Source: CAKXIK01 sp050947015
GTDB lineage: Bacteria; Bacillota; Clostridia; Oscillospirales; Acutalibacteraceae
Length of the DNA: 64,000 nt
NCBI GenBank assembly: GCA_050947015.1
Contig: JBMNVT010000002.1
Coordinates: 1-64,000, forward strand
Reading direction: 5' to 3'
The first letter of the stretch is position 1. Every line of letters starts with the position of its first letter. The notes beneath the pieces are model-generated. The model saw nothing but the letters and a program-made list of their open reading frames with translations. It was not told the DNA's origin and made no database searches. Below, one piece after another: positions 34,575 through 43,370 of this stretch. The position numbers were made by a program, and so were the translations under genes.

Positions 34575-35159
34575 TCAGGACTTGTACAAGCTTCGGTAAA
34601 TCTCACAGCGACGGTGAATCCGTGCCACATACTGCGCCGTATCAGCATAGGGAATCTTCTGCAACGTAACGCCGTCGGCGGAATATTCGGAATTCTGCAG
34701 CCATTTCTGCACGCCGTTGAGTCCTGCGTGATAGGCTGCCGCAACCGTATCTGGTTCCGCAAATTTTTCAAACAGAATCGAAAGAAAATAGACCCCGTAC
34801 CGGATATTGATCTCGGGATCGAACAGGTCTGCGCGCACATAGTGATCGTCCTCCGCGGTCAGCGTCTGCAGCCATTCCAGCGTGGAGGGCAAAAGCTGCA
34901 TCAACCCGCAGGCGTCGTCGCCGGAAACCGCATCCGGCCTGAAATCGCTTTCGGTTTTAATTATTGCGTAAATAAACACGGAATCCACGTCATATTCTGC
35001 GGCATAACGCCCTACATATTCAGAATATTTTCTGGGATAGGACGCGCGCTGATAAGCACGGTAGGCAAAAAACAGCCCGACAGCAATTCCAATCAGCACC
35101 GCAGCGCTGAGCATTGCGGCAGCGGCGCCGTGCTTTTTTTCGGTCTTTTCGTGCTTCAT
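34575..35159 (-). CDS. Membrane-anchored lytic transglycosylase (SLT domain)
   Basis: 194 aa. A single N-terminal transmembrane helix (AAAMLSAAVLIGIAVGLFFAYRAY) puts the rest outside the membrane. The SLT domain shows FIYAIIKTESDFRPDAVSGDDACGLMQLLPSTLEW, with the catalytic Glu in KTES and the GLMQL motif, then AAYHAGLNGVQKWL. Such enzymes cleave peptidoglycan glycan strands. Length is normal for the short Firmicutes members. It stands 45 bp upstream of the M18 gene. Confidence 0.92.
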   Translation of the reverse strand: MKHEKTEKKHGAAAAMLSAAVLIGIAVGLFFAYRAYQRASYPRKYSEYVGRYAAEYDVDSVFIYAIIKTESDFRPDAVSGDDACGLMQLLPSTLEWLQTLTAEDDHYVRADLFDPEINIRYGVYFLSILFEKFAEPDTVAAAYHAGLNGVQKWLQNSEYSADGVTLQKIPYADTAQYVARIHRRCEIYRSLYKS

Positions 35160-35197
35160 CTGTCAATATCCTCCCCGGCGCTTTTTTAGAAAAACGG

Positions 35198-35791
35198 CTA
35201 TTTGTGAAGAAACGAGCGAATCCAGCGGCGCACAGCTTCTTCAAACGCAGCGAGATCCGCGTTGTTTTCAAAAACGGCGCCCGCGCGCCGACGGTAAAAT
35301 TCATCGGGCTGCTGTGCCGAGATTCGGCGCAGAGCCTCTTCCTCGGTGATCCCGTCCCGCGCCATGATCCGGCTGCAGCGGATCGGCTGCCGGGCAAGCA
35401 CCGCAACTGTCTGACCGCAAAGCGCATCGGCTCCGCTTTCAAACAGGAGGGGAGCATCCAGAACGACCGCCTCGGTTTGGGCAGCGCCGATCTCCGTTTG
35501 AACACGGTTCATAATCGGCGGATGCGTGATCGCGTTGAGCTTCAGCTCGTTTTCACGACTGGCAAATGCAATTGCCGCCAGCCTTCTGCGGTTCAACGTG
35601 CCGTCCGGCAGCAGAACCTCCGCCCCAAACGCATCGGCAAGCGCTTGTAAACAGACGCCGTCCGTGCGTGTTACATCCCTTGCAACACGGTCACAGTCGA
35701 TCACCGTGCAGCCTTCCTGCGCAAAGACGGCCGCGGCGGCGCTTTTACCCGCTCCGGTCGGTCCTGTCAACCCCAAAACCCTCTTTTGCAT
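35198..35791 (-). CDS. coaE: Dephospho-CoA kinase
   Basis: 197 aa from the ATG at 35791 (AAAGGAT upstream); a longer frame would overlap the preceding gene. Catalyses the last step of coenzyme A synthesis. The P-loop is GLTGPTGAGKS, followed by VIDCDRVARDV (CoA lid region) and VVLDAPLLFESG, all typical of CoaE. It lies between the Sua5 and lytic transglycosylase genes on the same strand. Confidence 0.93.
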   Translation of the reverse strand: MQKRVLGLTGPTGAGKSAAAAVFAQEGCTVIDCDRVARDVTRTDGVCLQALADAFGAEVLLPDGTLNRRRLAAIAFASRENELKLNAITHPPIMNRVQTEIGAAQTEAVVLDAPLLFESGADALCGQTVAVLARQPIRCSRIMARDGITEEEALRRISAQQPDEFYRRRAGAVFENNADLAAFEEAVRRWIRSFLHK

Positions 35792-35825
35792 TTTCAGGAT
35801 CCTTTCTTGTATTTGTAAATCTGAC

Positions 35826-36842
35826 TCATACATCGAGGAATGAGAAGCCGGCTGCGCGGATCAGGCGGTTATAAACTGCGAGGCCAACTCCCTGCTGCGA
35901 CGGGCAGCGTGCAAAAACCTTTTTTGCGCCGCGTTCGTCCAACAATCGAAGCGCATCAAAGAGCAGGTGTGCCTGCGAGGAACTGTCCTCCTCCCTACCA
36001 TAACAGACGAACGGCACCCGGAGCGCCGGTTCGTCCTCCTCAAAGCAGAGCGCAAACACGCCCGGCTGCGCATGAGCATTTACATAATCAAGATATGCCT
36101 GCCGTGTGCCGCGCAGAATCGTAACATCCGCAGCCGGTGCGTAATGCTTGTATTTCATTCCCGGAGAAATTGCCTGCTGCCCCTCGGCCAGCCTGTGCGT
36201 GACCGCGGGATCGATCTCCAGATCGCCAAGCACCGCGTGAAGCTGCTCCGGCGTAATCCCGCCCGGGCGCAGCAGGAGCGGACGCTCCGAAGTAAGCGTC
36301 ACCACCGTGGATTCCACGCCGACGCCGCAGTCTCCGCCGTCGAGCACCGCATCGATTTTGCCGTCCATATCAAGCAGAACGTGCTCTGCGCACGTTGGGC
36401 TCGGTTTGCCGGAGCTGTTGGCGGAGGGCGCCGCCAAAGGCACACCCGCCGCCCGAATGATCGCCTGAGCCGCCGGATGGGACGGAAAACGCACCGCCAC
36501 GGTGGAAAGCCCCGCGCTGACTTCCTCCGGAATGCAGTCCGCCTTCGGCAGAATCATCGTCATGGGGCCCGGCCAATACGCCTCGGCCAGCGCACGGGCC
36601 TGCGCCGGAAATTCCCGCACCAGCGGCAGAACATCCTCCGGCTGGGCAATGTGTACAATCAGCGGATTATCCATCGGACGCCCTTTTGCGGCAAAAATTT
36701 TTGCCACAGCGCCGCTATCCAGCGCGTTTGCCGCCAGACCGTAAACCGTTTCGGTCGGAATGGCGACCAGCTTTCCCTCCCGCAGCAATTCTCCCGCGCG
36801 GGCAATTCCCTGTTCATCGGCTTTCAGCCGTTCGGTTTTCAT
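35826..36842 (-). CDS. ywlC: L-threonylcarbamoyladenylate synthase (Sua5/YwlC type)
   Basis: 338 aa. Makes threonylcarbamoyl-AMP for the t6A37 modification of ANN-decoding tRNAs. The YrdC domain (residues 1-205) contains KLVAIPTETVYGLAANALD and KGRPMDNPLIVHI, plus APSANSSGKPSPT. The C-terminal Sua5 domain begins after the linker SPGMKYKHYAP. The two-domain length distinguishes it from the short TsaC type. It lies 26 bp downstream of prfA. Confidence 0.95.
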   Translation of the reverse strand: MKTERLKADEQGIARAGELLREGKLVAIPTETVYGLAANALDSGAVAKIFAAKGRPMDNPLIVHIAQPEDVLPLVREFPAQARALAEAYWPGPMTMILPKADCIPEEVSAGLSTVAVRFPSHPAAQAIIRAAGVPLAAPSANSSGKPSPTCAEHVLLDMDGKIDAVLDGGDCGVGVESTVVTLTSERPLLLRPGGITPEQLHAVLGDLEIDPAVTHRLAEGQQAISPGMKYKHYAPAADVTILRGTRQAYLDYVNAHAQPGVFALCFEEDEPALRVPFVCYGREEDSSSQAHLLFDALRLLDERGAKKVFARCPSQQGVGLAVYNRLIRAAGFSFLDV

Positions 36843-36868
36843 TTTTCCATTCCTCGAATCCTTATTTC

Positions 36869-37948
36869 TTATTCTGCGGCTTGTTCTGCGCCGAGCTCTT
36901 CTGTGCGGGAAGCCGTAATCAGCGCATCGATCACCTCATCCAGATCGCCGTTGAGCACATCGTCGAGCCGGTAAAGCGTCAGGCCGATGCGGTGATCGGT
37001 CACGCGGCTTTGCGGATAATTGTAGGTGCGGATGCGCTCCGAACGATCACCGGTTCCCACCTGAGAACGACGTTCACCCGCAATCTGGGATTCCTGCTCA
37101 CGGCGCTTCGCATCAAGCAGGCGCGAACGAAGCACCCGGAGCGCTTTGTCCTTATTCTTGTACTGACTGCGCTCGTCCTGACATTCCACCACGGTTCCGG
37201 TGGGCAAATGCGTCACGCGGATCGCCGACGACGTTTTGTTGATATGCTGCCCGCCCGCGCCGCTGGAGCGGAAGGTATCGATCTGCAGATCCTTCGGATC
37301 CAGTTCGAACTCCACTTCTTCTGCCTCCGGCAGAACGGCAACCGTTACGGTAGAGGTGTGAATGCGCCCCTGGGTTTCGGTTTCCGGCACCCGCTGCACC
37401 CGATGCACACCGCTTTCAAATTTCAGCCGGGAATATGCTCCGAAACCGGAAATCAGAAAGCTGATCTCTTTAAATCCGCCAAGCTCCGTTTCATTGACAT
37501 TCATCAATTCGGTCTGCCAGCCGTGCGACACGGCATACATGGAATACATCCGGTAAAGCACGGCAGAAAATAACGCGGCTTCTTCCCCGCCGGCACCGCC
37601 GCGGATTTCCACAATCACATTTTTGTCATCGTTGGGGTCTTTGGGCAGCAGCAGCACGCGAAGCTCTGCAGCGGCAGCCTGTTCCTGCAGGCGCGCTTCT
37701 TCCAGTTCTTCTGCCGCCAGCTCGCGCAATTCCCGTTCCAACGCTGCGTCATCGAGCATTGACCGGGCGTCCGCCGCCTGCCTTTGTGCTGCGCGATATT
37801 CACGGTATTTCAGCACAATCGGCTCAATCGCTTTATACTCCCGGATTACCGAACCATAGCGCCCGGCGTCCGCCGCAACGGCCGGATCGTAAAGCTGCTG
37901 TGAAAGCTGTTCGTATTTTTCTTCGATCGCTTGAACTTTCCCAAACAT
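36869..37948 (-). CDS. prfA: Peptide chain release factor 1
   Basis: 359 aa. Recognises UAA/UAG and triggers peptide release. The GGQ loop is RSSGAGGQHINKTSSAIRVTHLPTG near residue 232. The codon-recognition position that is PxT in RF1 lies in domain 2. Its ATG shares a base with the stop codon of the DUF951 gene (TGATG), so the two are coupled. Confidence 0.96.
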   Translation of the reverse strand: MFGKVQAIEEKYEQLSQQLYDPAVAADAGRYGSVIREYKAIEPIVLKYREYRAAQRQAADARSMLDDAALERELRELAAEELEEARLQEQAAAAELRVLLLPKDPNDDKNVIVEIRGGAGGEEAALFSAVLYRMYSMYAVSHGWQTELMNVNETELGGFKEISFLISGFGAYSRLKFESGVHRVQRVPETETQGRIHTSTVTVAVLPEAEEVEFELDPKDLQIDTFRSSGAGGQHINKTSSAIRVTHLPTGTVVECQDERSQYKNKDKALRVLRSRLLDAKRREQESQIAGERRSQVGTGDRSERIRTYNYPQSRVTDHRIGLTLYRLDDVLNGDLDEVIDALITASRTEELGAEQAAE

Positions 37949-38157
37949 CAGGCGTTCTGTTCCTCCCCGGACTGTTCCTGTGGACGGATGATTTTGCGGA
38001 TATTCTTTTCAATTTTTGCGCGCGGAGCCATCAGCTCGCGCCCGCATTTTTCGCACCGCAGACGAAAATCCATTCCGGAGCGCAGCACCAGAAAACGACG
38101 CGCACCGCACGGATGTTCCTTTTTCATTTCCAGAACATCACCGACACGAACATCCAT
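37948..38157 (-). CDS. DUF951 small protein
   Basis: 69 aa. MDVRVGDVLEMKKEHPCGARRFLVLRSGMDFRLRCEKCGRELMAPRAKIEK is the whole DUF951 pattern, with CxxC and a further Cys in HPCG that probably bind zinc. Widespread in Firmicutes; the role is unknown. Translationally coupled to prfA. Confidence 0.92.
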   Translation of the reverse strand: MDVRVGDVLEMKKEHPCGARRFLVLRSGMDFRLRCEKCGRELMAPRAKIEKNIRKIIRPQEQSGEEQNA

Positions 38158-38336
38158 TCGACGTTCCTCCTACTCTTGAATGATATCGTTTCTATTTTAT
38201 CACAATCTGCCGCAAAAAGCACCCCTGCGCACAAAATTCGCTCCGAAAAGCATACCGCCAAAGCGCGGCGCATAATAATGACCCGGAATCCTCCGCAGGG
38301 GCACCATAAAAGCGGAGGAAAACGGAAAGGATTGAA

Positions 38337-39281
38337 TTGAAAATGAAAGAATTCAGACCGGAGGGCTGGCTGATCGACACCGCCGAAAATCGCGCTGCAC
38401 TGCGCTCTCAGGCTGCGCTCGGCGAAGCAATGCGCCTGCACCAGCTTCTGGAAGCGCGCGCCGCTGTTTGCGACAGCACCCATAACCTGATTGTGGATCT
38501 TGGGTGTATGAAAGGAATCATCCCGCGGGAAGAAGGCGCTCTCGGCGTTGCAGAAGGCGCCGTGAAGGACATTGCGATGATTTCACGCGTCAATAAGCCG
38601 GTCAGTTTTTTTGTAACCGGATTCACCAGTGTAAACGGACGCCCTTACGCCATGCTCTCCCGCCGCATGGCCCAAGAGGAATGCCGCCGGGAATACTTGA
38701 ACACGCTGCACCCCGGTGACATCATCGACGCAAGAGTAACACACCTGGAGCCGTTCGGCGCGTTTGCCGATATCGGCTGCGGAATTCCATCTCTGATCCC
38801 CATCGACGCCATCTCTGTTTCGCGCATTGACCACCCGCGGGAGCGCTTTTCCCCGGGAATGGATATCCGCGCGGTTGTCCGCTCTATCGACGCGGAAGGG
38901 CGAATCTGCCTTTCGCACAAGGAGCTGCTGGGGACCTGGGAAGAAAACGCCGCCATGTTTGCCCCTGGTGAAACGGTTGCGGGGGTGGTGCGTTCGGTGG
39001 AAGACTACGGCATCTTCGTGGAACTTACGCCAAACCTTGCCGGGCTGGCAGAACCCAGAGAAGGCGTGCTGCCCGGGCAGCAGGCCAGCGTATACATCAA
39101 AAGTCTTCTGCCGGAAAAGATGAAAATCAAGCTGATTGTCATCGACACCTTTCGATACGATTACTCTCCCGCTGTGCCCGAATACTTTTTTACCGGCAGT
39201 CATATGGAACGGTTTGTTTACTCCCCGGAATGTTCCTCCCGAAAAATCGAGACGGTTTTCGACGCCTCATCGGAAGATTGA
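38337..39281 (+). CDS. S1-domain RNA-binding protein (ribosomal protein S1-like)
   Basis: 314 aa. At least two OB-fold S1 repeats: HPGDIIDARVTHLEPFGAFADIGCGIPSLIPI near residues 125-155 and PGETVAGVVRSVEDYGIFVELTPNLAGLAE near 210-240, with a more degenerate one at 45-90. Shorter than E. coli S1. Translation starts at TTG 38337 or ATG 38343; the TTG is six bases from AAAGG. It is divergent from the DUF951-prfA group. It could act in translation initiation or mRNA handling. Confidence 0.85.
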   Translation: MKMKEFRPEGWLIDTAENRAALRSQAALGEAMRLHQLLEARAAVCDSTHNLIVDLGCMKGIIPREEGALGVAEGAVKDIAMISRVNKPVSFFVTGFTSVNGRPYAMLSRRMAQEECRREYLNTLHPGDIIDARVTHLEPFGAFADIGCGIPSLIPIDAISVSRIDHPRERFSPGMDIRAVVRSIDAEGRICLSHKELLGTWEENAAMFAPGETVAGVVRSVEDYGIFVELTPNLAGLAEPREGVLPGQQASVYIKSLLPEKMKIKLIVIDTFRYDYSPAVPEYFFTGSHMERFVYSPECSSRKIETVFDASSED

Positions 39282-39322
39282 CCCGTTTTTTGCAAAGTTA
39301 CTAACCGGGAAAAACATGAGAT

Positions 39323-40111
39323 TTAAAACGAAACTTGCGGTTCGGGCAGCGTGATTCCGAAAAGGCGGCAGGTATTCTCCCTCCCGCGGTCAATCACTGT
39401 CTGCGCCTCCTCGCCGCGTATTTCGGCAATTTTCATCGCCGTGTGAACAATCAGCGAAGAATCGTTCCTTCTGCCGCGCAGCGGCACCGGAGTCATATAA
39501 GGCGCGTCGGTTTCGAGCAACAGCCGGTCGGACGGCACTTCACCAGCCACCCGCACCGGCTGCACCGCATTTTTGAACGTCACCGCTCCGCCCAGACCGA
39601 TCATCAGCCCAAGCGAAACCACCTCGCGCATCATTTCAACACTGCCGGAAAAACAGTGCACCACGCCGCGGGGACGGAACTCGCGCAGCAGTTCCAGCAT
39701 AGGTGCATGTGCTTCCCGGTCATGCAGAATGACCGGAAGGTCAAAATCCTTTGCCAGCGCAAGCTGCGCACGGATGAGCTTCATCTGCTCGTCCCTCGGC
39801 GTATCATAATGATAATCCAGCCCGATTTCACCAACAGCGACAACCTTCCGGTGCGACAACAACGCAGCCAGCCGTTCCATGGAATCCGGACGGACGGTTT
39901 CCACGTCCAGCCCGTGGATCCCTGCGGCAGCATAGATAAAATCGTACTGCTCTGCAAGGTGAATGCATTGATTGGCGCTTTCCAGGTTGCTCGCCGCATT
40001 GATTACACCGCAAACGCCTTTTTGCGGTAGCGTATGGAGGATCCCGGCGCGGTCCTCCGCAAAGGCTTCGTCGTCATAATGCGCGTGTGAATCAAAAATT
40101 CCGGTCAGCAT
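39323..40111 (-). CDS. tatD: TatD-family metal-dependent hydrolase (DNase)
   Basis: 262 aa from the ATG at 40111, eight bases after GGAGG. TIM-barrel amidohydrolase fold: FDSHAHYDDEAF (His pair), AVGEIGLDYHYD (Glu), LPVILHDREAH (His), VVHCFSGSVEMM (His) and LLLETDAPYMTPVP (Asp) are all present. TatD proteins are Mg-dependent DNases with roles in DNA repair and turnover. Just downstream of the decayed GNAT gene. Confidence 0.93.
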   Translation of the reverse strand: MLTGIFDSHAHYDDEAFAEDRAGILHTLPQKGVCGVINAASNLESANQCIHLAEQYDFIYAAAGIHGLDVETVRPDSMERLAALLSHRKVVAVGEIGLDYHYDTPRDEQMKLIRAQLALAKDFDLPVILHDREAHAPMLELLREFRPRGVVHCFSGSVEMMREVVSLGLMIGLGGAVTFKNAVQPVRVAGEVPSDRLLLETDAPYMTPVPLRGRRNDSSLIVHTAMKIAEIRGEEAQTVIDRGRENTCRLFGITLPEPQVSF

Positions 40112-40153
40112 TTTATCATCCTCCAAAATTCCTGCCTCCTTGCAGCTTTCCGT

Positions 40154-40449
40154 TTACGGCTGCGGCGGTGAAAGCGGCAGTGCAAAGCACGCCAAATCAC
40201 ACCACCGCTGCAGCTTGAATCCGGTATTGCTTCAGATTCCCTGCAACACGAAACCAAATTTGCGGTGCAATGCCTTGCTTGCTGCGTTCGGAATGGAAAC
40301 CAGCGCATAGGCCGTGTAATATCCCTGCAGCGGAATTCCTCCGCACCGGGTACGGCAGTTTCAAAGGTAATCGTAGTTTTGAGCACGTAGGGCGCATAAA
40401 TTTCATTGATCTGCTCCGCGTCGGCAGGAGCCGCAATCCGAATTTTCAT
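40154..40449 (-). pseudogene. Decayed GNAT acetyltransferase (phosphinothricin acetyltransferase-like)
   Basis: The first 37 codons read like the start of a Pat-type GNAT enzyme (IRIAAPADAEQINEIYAPYVLKTTITFETAVPG). The middle of the family is missing, and a different frame then gives GYYTAYALVSIPNAASKALHRKFGFVLQGI, the GNAT C-terminal part. An in-frame TGA and then NTGFKLQRWCDLACF follow. The acetyl-CoA binding loop is gone, so no functional enzyme can be made. It shows an internal deletion, a frameshift and a stop. Confidence 0.85.
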
Positions 40450-40497
40450 ATCATTCCACCATCGGTTTCCAGTAAATAAAATTATTCTGTCTGCCTG

Positions 40498-40866
40498 TCA
40501 TAAAAAGATGGCCTTCAGAATGAAAAACAGAATCAGCAGCCAGACCAGAACGAACGGAATTGCGTAATACCAACGTTTCTCGGTCTTTTCCTGCCACAGG
40601 AGAGCCGCCTCGTTTCGACAGCGCTCCAGCACCTTCGGCGGAATCATGCGGATCGTCCAGGCGGCAAGCGCCGGCAGAATCAACAGATCGTCCAGACAAC
40701 CCAACACCGGAATAAAGTCCGGAATCAGATCGACCGGCGAAAGCGCATAGGTGACCGTTACCGCAGCCAACAGTTTTGCATACCATGGAGTCTGCGGAGA
40801 CCGAAGCGCCAGAAAAATTGCCGGAATGTCCCGTTTCAGTGCTGCCGCACGTTTTTTCCAATCCAT
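40498..40866 (-). CDS. YkvA-like DUF1232 membrane protein
   Basis: 122 aa from the ATG at 40866 (GGGGGAG upstream). YAKLLAAVTVTYALSPVDLIPDFIPVLGCLDDLLILPAL is the DUF1232 core, an amphipathic helical hairpin containing SPVDLIPD. A C-terminal transmembrane segment (AIPFVLVWLLILFFILKAIFL) anchors it. Function unknown. Confidence 0.9.
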   Translation of the reverse strand: MDWKKRAAALKRDIPAIFLALRSPQTPWYAKLLAAVTVTYALSPVDLIPDFIPVLGCLDDLLILPALAAWTIRMIPPKVLERCRNEAALLWQEKTEKRWYYAIPFVLVWLLILFFILKAIFL

Positions 40867-41003
40867 TTTCGGTTGCTCCCCCCTGCGGGTAAGAGCGGTT
40901 GAGTTCGTACCTTTACTCAGGTAAAAAACGCCGCTCTTCATTAAAAATGCGACACGGCACAGAAAAGTTCTCCGCCGTATCGCACTTTTTACTCATCGAA
41001 AAG

Positions 41004-42980
41004 TCAGTGCAGACGCGCGCCCGCGGGCAGATCGTCGGCAAAAACCACTTTGACGCCGCCATCCGGCGTATCGCCGGCGATCAACATTCCGCTGCTTTCC
41101 ACGCCGCAGAGCGTGGCAGGCGCCAGATTGGCGATCACAATAATATTATGACCGATCAGCTGCTCGGGAGTGTAGTGCTTTGCGATGCCGGAAACGATGG
41201 TCCGTTCACCCTCTCCGTCATCCAGCGTAATTTTCAGCAGCTTCTTCGCGCGCTTAACCGGCTCGCAGGCAATGATCTTTGCGACACGCAGTTCGACCTT
41301 TTCAAAGTCGCCGATCGTGATCTGCGCCGGCTTTTCTTTTTGCTGCAGTTCTTCTTCCGGCTTTCCTCCGGCAGGGCTGGCATCTTTCTGCGCAGCCTGC
41401 TGCTGCCTGTCGATCATGTCGTTGAGCGCTGCAATTTCCTGATCCATATCAATCCGCTGGAACAGAATTTCACCCTTCTTCACCGTAACATTGGCCGGCA
41501 AAACACCAAATTGATTCAGCTTATCGTATTCAACATCTGCTGCGGAAGCGCCGATCTGTTCGAGCGCCTTCGGCATGATGGTCGGCATAAACGGCGCAAG
41601 CAGCGCAGCTGTAACACGGATGCTTTCCAGTAAATGATAAAGCACAGTGGCAAGGCGCGCTTTTTTGTTTTCATCCTTAGCAAGCGACCACGGCGTCGTT
41701 TCATCAATATACTTGTTTGCGCGGGAAACCACTTTGAAAATCTCCGCAAGCGCGTTGCTCAGCTGTGTTTGATCGATTAGCTCATCGACCGCAGAGCGCA
41801 GATCGGTAATCATGGAAATAAATTCCTGATCCAAATCTGTCGCCTCACGCTCTTCCGGCAGCGTTCCGCCGAAATATTTGATCACCATTGCGACCGTGCG
41901 CGAAACCAGATTGCCGAAATCATTGGCAAGGTCGGAATTGATGCGGTTGATCATGATCTCGTTTGAGAACGAGCTGTCCGCGCCGAGCGCCATTTCGCGC
42001 AGGATATGATAACGGATGGCGTCCGCGCCGTAGCGTTCGCCGAGCACCAGCGGATCGACCACGTTGCCAAGCGATTTGCTCATTTTTTTGCCGTTAAAGG
42101 TAATCCAGCCGTGAACCGCCAGATGCTTCGGCAGCGGCAGCTCGAGCGCCATCAGAATGGCAGGCCAGATGATCGCATGGAAACGCATGATATCCTTTGC
42201 GACCATGTGAACGTCGGCAGGCCAGTATTTTTCAAAATCGTTGTATTTTTCATTGTCAAAGCCCAGCGCCGTAATATAGTTGGAAAGCGCGTCCACCCAG
42301 ACATAAATCACGTGCCCGGGGTCAAAAGAGACCGGAACACCCCAGGTAAAGGAGGTACGCGAAACACAGAGATCCTCGAGGCCGGGACGGATAAAGTTAT
42401 TGACCAGCTCCTGTGCGCGCGTTTTAGGGCGCAGGTAATCTGTATTGAGCAGCAGGTCTTCCAGACGGTCGGCAAACTGCGAAAGCTTGAAGAAATACGC
42501 TTCTTCTTTGGCATCGATCACTTCGCGGCCGCAGTCGGGGCATTTGCCGTCCACCAGCTGCGTTTCCGTCCAGAAGCTTTCGCAGGGGGTACAGTATTTT
42601 CCCGCGTATTCACCCTTGTAAATGTAACCGCGGTCGTAAAGCTCCTTGAAGATCTTCTGCACCGCTTCCACATGGTAATCATCCGTCGTGCGGATGTAAC
42701 GGTCGTAGCTAATATTCATGTAGCTCCAGAGGTTGTTGAACACCGCGACAATTTCATCGACATACTCTTTCGGCGTGACACCCTTTTCTCTGGCCTTTTG
42801 CTCAATCTTCTGGCCATGCTCGTCGGTGCCCGTCAGAAACATAACGTCATAACCCTGCATTCGCTTATAACGCGCGATGGAATCGCAGGCCACCGTCGTA
42901 TAGCAGTGACCGATATGCGGATTCCCCGAGGGATAATAAATCGGAGTGGTGATATAAAATGTTTTCTTCTCTTTTTCCAT
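41004..42980 (-). CDS. metG: Methionyl-tRNA synthetase
   Basis: 658 aa. Charges tRNA-Met. YPSGNPHIGHCYTT is the HIGH motif, CTPCESFWTETQLVDGKCPDCG is the zinc knuckle, and GKKMSKSLGN is the KMSKS loop near residue 300. A C-terminal EMAP/Arc1p-type tRNA-binding domain follows a Lys/Gln-rich linker (VELRVAKIIACEPVKRAKKLLKI). Domain order is that of the Firmicutes dimeric form. No T-box leader is seen upstream. Confidence 0.97.
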   Translation of the reverse strand: MEKEKKTFYITTPIYYPSGNPHIGHCYTTVACDSIARYKRMQGYDVMFLTGTDEHGQKIEQKAREKGVTPKEYVDEIVAVFNNLWSYMNISYDRYIRTTDDYHVEAVQKIFKELYDRGYIYKGEYAGKYCTPCESFWTETQLVDGKCPDCGREVIDAKEEAYFFKLSQFADRLEDLLLNTDYLRPKTRAQELVNNFIRPGLEDLCVSRTSFTWGVPVSFDPGHVIYVWVDALSNYITALGFDNEKYNDFEKYWPADVHMVAKDIMRFHAIIWPAILMALELPLPKHLAVHGWITFNGKKMSKSLGNVVDPLVLGERYGADAIRYHILREMALGADSSFSNEIMINRINSDLANDFGNLVSRTVAMVIKYFGGTLPEEREATDLDQEFISMITDLRSAVDELIDQTQLSNALAEIFKVVSRANKYIDETTPWSLAKDENKKARLATVLYHLLESIRVTAALLAPFMPTIMPKALEQIGASAADVEYDKLNQFGVLPANVTVKKGEILFQRIDMDQEIAALNDMIDRQQQAAQKDASPAGGKPEEELQQKEKPAQITIGDFEKVELRVAKIIACEPVKRAKKLLKITLDDGEGERTIVSGIAKHYTPEQLIGHNIIVIANLAPATLCGVESSGMLIAGDTPDGGVKVVFADDLPAGARLH

Positions 42981-43102
42981 TTTCGATCATTCCTTTCGCC
43001 TCCCCGCGGATGAAACGAGAGGGCAGAATACATATAGTATACGCGAAACGGAAGGAAATTTCAACCTTTCCGCAAATAATACGCCGGGAAACGCCGGTTT
43101 GC

Positions 43103-43213
43103 TCACATAACCAAAACCGAAAGCAGAATTCCGCCCACCATCAGGAACGCAATCAGCCCCGCAACGACGCGCAGCACCATCGCTTTTTTCTTTTCGTTCA
43201 CGCTTTTCACCAT
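43103..43213 (-). CDS. Small single-pass membrane protein
   Basis: About 36 aa (VNEKKKAMVLRVVAGLIAFLMVGGILLSVLVM at its core): a basic N-terminus then one transmembrane helix. AAAGGA directly precedes the ATG at 43213, so a GTG one or five codons in may be the real start. Unrecognised; the upstream part of the longer open frame looks non-coding. Confidence 0.5.
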   Translation of the reverse strand: MVKSVNEKKKAMVLRVVAGLIAFLMVGGILLSVLVM

Positions 43214-43370
43214 TCCTTTCCGACATGCCGCAAATCTGAACAGACGGTTTCCCAAGCGGTACCACCGCCGAAAACCGCACCGCACAGAAAAAACCTTTTT
43301 ATAAGAACGCCAAAAGCTTCCCCTGTTTTGGGCAGGGAAAGCTTTCGGAAAATTCTGCACACCGTCGCTT

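Noticed and set aside
42006..43013. 335-codon plus-strand open frame opposite metG
   Set aside because: Shadow of metG on the other strand, no ribosome site, low-complexity basic composition.
42981..43102. T-box or other riboswitch before metG
   Set aside because: The gap is short and lacks the T-box sequence and any terminator hairpin.
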